Assembly: GCA_021161495.1 (NCBI GenBank)
Contig: JAGHAO010000181.1
Location: 1 to 8,389, forward strand
DNA from: Caldisericaceae bacterium
Lineage (GTDB): Bacteria; Caldisericota; Caldisericia; Caldisericales; Caldisericaceae
Length of the DNA stretch: 8,389 nucleotides
Reading direction: 5' to 3'
The first letter of the stretch is position 1. Each line of letters begins with the position of its first letter. Positions 6,456-8,389 of the stretch are shown here, piece by piece. A program made the translations under genes and the position numbers. Under the pieces are notes generated by a model that was given only the letters and a program-made list of their open reading frames with translations, was not told where the DNA came from and did no database searches.

Positions 6456-7541
6456 TTAATATTTTTTGTACCAGTCTTCGCCGGAATCTTTAAGGTCAAT
6501 GCTTGCAAAACTTCCGAACTGTTTGTTTTCGAAATAAGGAGTCGCTTTTTTGCTTGCTTCGTAAAGCCTCCAGTAGTTCTCCACGCCGGAGGTGGAAAGC
6601 CATGCAACCATATCCGCTTCATTGGGGAAGTACTTTGCAAACTCTTTCCATACGGCTCTTCCCGCGAGGAATCCGGACGCGCCTTCTTTGGATGCAATTT
6701 CCACGTTGTAAACAAATTCGGAGATGTCAACGCCCGCACTCAAAATTACCCAGGGCACTCTCGATCTCTTTGTAATCTCGTAGCACATTTCCTCCGCGTC
6801 TTTAAGCGTGAATACCTCTTCTCTTTCTTTTCCGTCGAAATAGCCTTTGTTAAAGCCTTTCACGTATTTTAAGTTCACGGGGAATTCGAGTTTCAAAATA
6901 TCAACGCCGTACTCTTCCTTGGAAAATTCTTCCGTAATCTTTAACACGATCTCCGGTTTCTTTTTTGCGTAGACTGCGGAATCCACGGAGGGCTCGTCAT
7001 CTTTGAACGCATAACCCACAGGTTCGAGGACGAAAGGCATATCGAATTTTTTGCACTCTTCTCCGACCTGACGCACGACATTTTCCTGATATTCCTTTAT
7101 TTCCGGTGTGCTGTCCGGACGATAGTAAAGAAGGAGTTTCACGGCATCGGCGCCGGTTTTTTTGATCTTTTCCACGCTCCAACCGTCAAGAAGCACCGTT
7201 TTCTTTTCCCTGTTATTGTATCCTCCGGGAGTTGTACCGCTTTTCTCCCTTGCAATAAGAAGACCCGATGTTTTTGCGAGGTATTTGAGAGACTCGGGAA
7301 CTCCGAACTGCGGATCCATCAAAGTTGCGCTGAAATAGGGAGAGAGATATTGAGTAACAAGCCTTTTGGCGAGAGCAAGATCCTTGTATCCTATTTCACT
7401 CTTGTCTTTGTTTACGGCCTTTGCGAGCATCCTTTGGAGGGAGCCCCTCTGGTCTATCGCAAGCATTCTGAACTTGCCTTCGCGATCGGCAAGCATCTTT
7501 AATCCTTTAAGTTTTCCTGCCGTTAATTCCGTTTTTTTCAT
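6456..7541 (-). CDS. Class I aldolase, tagatose-1,6-bisphosphate aldolase (LacD)-like
   Basis: A TIM-barrel Schiff-base aldolase of the LacD/YihT family, whose members cleave ketose (bis)phosphates such as tagatose 1,6-bisphosphate or sulfofructose 1-phosphate to dihydroxyacetone phosphate plus an aldehyde. From ATG at 7541 it has 361 residues, longer than the roughly 300-330 usual for LacD. Family marks (numbered from 7541) are MLAIDQRGSLQRML (26-39), the MDPQFG segment (75-80), ADAVKLLLYYRP (131-142), FVLEPVGY (170-177) with the active-site Glu173, and ILKLEFPVN (215-223) with Lys217 as the likely Schiff-base residue. ILSAGVD (266-272) and SGFLAGRAVW (289-298) follow, the latter the phosphate-binding end. 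AGGAGG at 7550-7555 sits 8 nt before this ATG. An in-frame TTG at 7547 is only two nt from the site and is unlikely. The gene stands alone between a promoter and a terminator, with no sugar genes nearby, so its substrate cannot be named. Confidence 0.88.
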   Translation of the reverse strand: MKKTELTAGKLKGLKMLADREGKFRMLAIDQRGSLQRMLAKAVNKDKSEIGYKDLALAKRLVTQYLSPYFSATLMDPQFGVPESLKYLAKTSGLLIAREKSGTTPGGYNNREKKTVLLDGWSVEKIKKTGADAVKLLLYYRPDSTPEIKEYQENVVRQVGEECKKFDMPFVLEPVGYAFKDDEPSVDSAVYAKKKPEIVLKITEEFSKEEYGVDILKLEFPVNLKYVKGFNKGYFDGKEREEVFTLKDAEEMCYEITKRSRVPWVILSAGVDISEFVYNVEIASKEGASGFLAGRAVWKEFAKYFPNEADMVAWLSTSGVENYWRLYEASKKATPYFENKQFGSFASIDLKDSGEDWYKKY

Positions 7542-7582
7542 AATCAAAACCTCCTATGTAACTTTTACTTTTCATTCGATAT

Positions 7583-7611
7583 ATTATACGCATTATACGA
7601 GTTTTAATGAA
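7583..7611 (-). promoter_or_regulatory. Predicted promoter of the aldolase gene with two tandem TATAAT boxes
   Basis: The minus strand carries two perfect -10 hexamers only three bases apart: TATAAT at 7597-7592 and again at 7588-7583, each preceded by CG. The downstream one has TTCATT (7611-7606) at a 17-nt spacing as a poor -35. The predicted start near 7576 gives a leader of about 35 nt before the ATG at 7541. The last bases of smc, including its TAA stop (7595-7593), lie inside the promoter. No terminator separates smc from this gene, so read-through from smc is also possible. Confidence 0.6.
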
Positions 7612-8389
7612 ACGGTTTTTGACACGCCGTCTTCCTCCATCGTAACGCCGTAAAGTATATCTGCCCTCTGCATAGTCTCTTTGTTATGTGTTATTACGAT
7701 AAATTGAGCAAAATCCGCCTCTTCCGACAAAAGTTCACCGAAACGCACGACATTTTCCTCGTCAAGTGCGGCGTCCACTTCGTCGAGAATATAAAACGGG
7801 GCGGGTTTCACCTTAAAGATGGCGAACAAAAACGCAAGCGCGGTAAGAGACTTTTCTCCGCCGGAAAGGAGCGGAAGAGATTGCTTTCTCTTCCCCGGAA
7901 GACGAACGTTTAACTCTATGCCGGAAATTTCTCCTTTTTCGTTTGTAATTCTCTCTATTGTCGCTTCTCCGCCTCTGAACATTTTTCTGAAAAATAAGGC
8001 AAAATGTTTTTCCACACCGGAAAGAGTTTTTTCGAACTCTCTTTTTGCCCGCTCTTCCATCTCTTTTATAAATTTCTCCAACTCTTTTTTTGCTTTCGAA
8101 ACATCGTTGTAAACCGATTCTTTCTTTTCAAGTTCTTCTTTTATCGCTTCTTCTTCACCGACGCTCGTAAAGTCAATTGCACCGAGGGCGTTTATCTTTG
8201 CTTTCACTGAGGCAATTTCAATCCTCAATTTTTTTTCGTCAACCTTATACAAAATTTCCCTCTCTTTTATTTCCTTTTCCTTCATATTCTCGATAATCGC
8301 CTGGGCTTGTGCCTCTTTTTGCGCAAGTTTCACCCTTTGCTTTTCTGCTTTCCGCAAAACTTCCTCTCTCTGCTCCGCAAGCCTTTCCA
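7593..8389 (-). CDS. smc: Chromosome partition protein SMC, C-terminal part (5' end cut by window edge)
   Basis: SMC is the DNA-loop-forming ATPase of bacterial condensin, which compacts and segregates the chromosome with ScpA and ScpB. The frame is open through the right edge (residues ERLAEQREEV precede the first apparent start), so this is the 3' end of a much longer gene. The visible 265 residues comprise the returning coiled-coil arm, rich in Glu and Lys, to about position 8030. The C-terminal ATPase lobe follows, with signature motif LSGGEKS at 7868-7848, Walker B and D-loop FYILDEVDAALDE at about 7796-7758, and the H-loop ITHNK around 7694-7680 (His at 7688-7686). All catalytic elements of this half are intact. 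The TTG at 8357 is an internal Leu codon, not a start. A RecF/RecN-type ATPase is excluded by the DEVDAALD and LSGGEKS pattern together with the coiled-coil layout. Confidence 0.97.
   Translation of the reverse strand, partial: ERLAEQREEVLRKAEKQRVKLAQKEAQAQAIIENMKEKEIKEREILYKVDEKKLRIEIASVKAKINALGAIDFTSVGEEEAIKEELEKKESVYNDVSKAKKELEKFIKEMEERAKREFEKTLSGVEKHFALFFRKMFRGGEATIERITNEKGEISGIELNVRLPGKRKQSLPLLSGGEKSLTALAFLFAIFKVKPAPFYILDEVDAALDEENVVRFGELLSEEADFAQFIVITHNKETMQRADILYGVTMEEDGVSKTVSLKLV

Noticed and set aside
6405..6872. 155-codon plus-strand open frame opposite the aldolase 3' end
   Set aside because: It lies antisense to a well-conserved aldolase and across its terminator, has no ribosome site, and its protein resembles no family.
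7541..7575. ATG at 7575-7573 in the aldolase leader as a possible upstream or leaderless start
   Set aside because: It is out of frame with the aldolase and lacks a ribosome site. The AGGAGG at 7550-7555 clearly serves the ATG at 7541.
7619..7624. Perfect TTGACA on the plus strand
   Set aside because: No TATAAT-like box at 16-18 nt downstream and no plus-strand gene to drive. It lies inside smc coding sequence.

Overview
The window is a gene-dense bacterial chromosome segment in which every supported gene lies on the minus strand. It reads from position 8389 down to 1 as smc (3' part) - LacD-type aldolase - rpsO - pnp - M16 peptidase - family 4 uracil-DNA glycosylase - secD - secF (nearly complete, running off the left edge). 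Base composition is moderately AT-leaning by eye and the proteins are rich in Lys, Glu and Ile. Separate secD and secF genes, a bacterial SMC, bacterial S15 and PNPase, AGGAGG-type ribosome binding sites and TATAAT -10 boxes make this Bacteria. The pnp-M16 peptidase adjacency is also seen in Firmicutes. The iron-sulfur family 4 UDG and the Lys/Glu richness would fit a deep-branching or thermophilic anaerobe-like lineage, but the phylum cannot be fixed from this sequence.

Region by region: 7593-8389 is the end of the chromosome-condensation ATPase gene smc (second coiled-coil arm and C-terminal ATPase half). Its stop codon lies inside a promoter-like stretch with two TATAAT boxes that probably drives the next gene, a class I (Schiff-base) aldolase of the tagatose-bisphosphate aldolase/LacD family at 6456-7541. 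This is closed by a strong intrinsic terminator at 6409-6433. Immediately beyond it, sharing bases with the terminator U-tract, is a second promoter, followed by a structured ~75-nt leader and rpsO.

From rpsO onward the genes are packed as one apparent operon: rpsO/pnp are 2 nt apart, pnp/M16 overlap by at least 17 nt, M16/UDG overlap by 11 nt, UDG/secD are 16 nt apart and secD/secF 10 nt apart. No terminator or convincing internal promoter was seen. The operon joins translation (S15), RNA turnover (PNPase), proteolysis (M16), DNA repair (UDG) and protein export (SecDF).

No mobile elements, CRISPR arrays, tRNA or rRNA genes were found, and no non-coding stretch exceeds 300 bases. The window is mostly conserved housekeeping sequence and I see no wholly new system. 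The most interesting signal is the rpsO leader: its 3' part can pair with the rpsO Shine-Dalgarno over 9 bp, in competition with an upstream fold. This is the expected layout of an S15-controlled translational switch.
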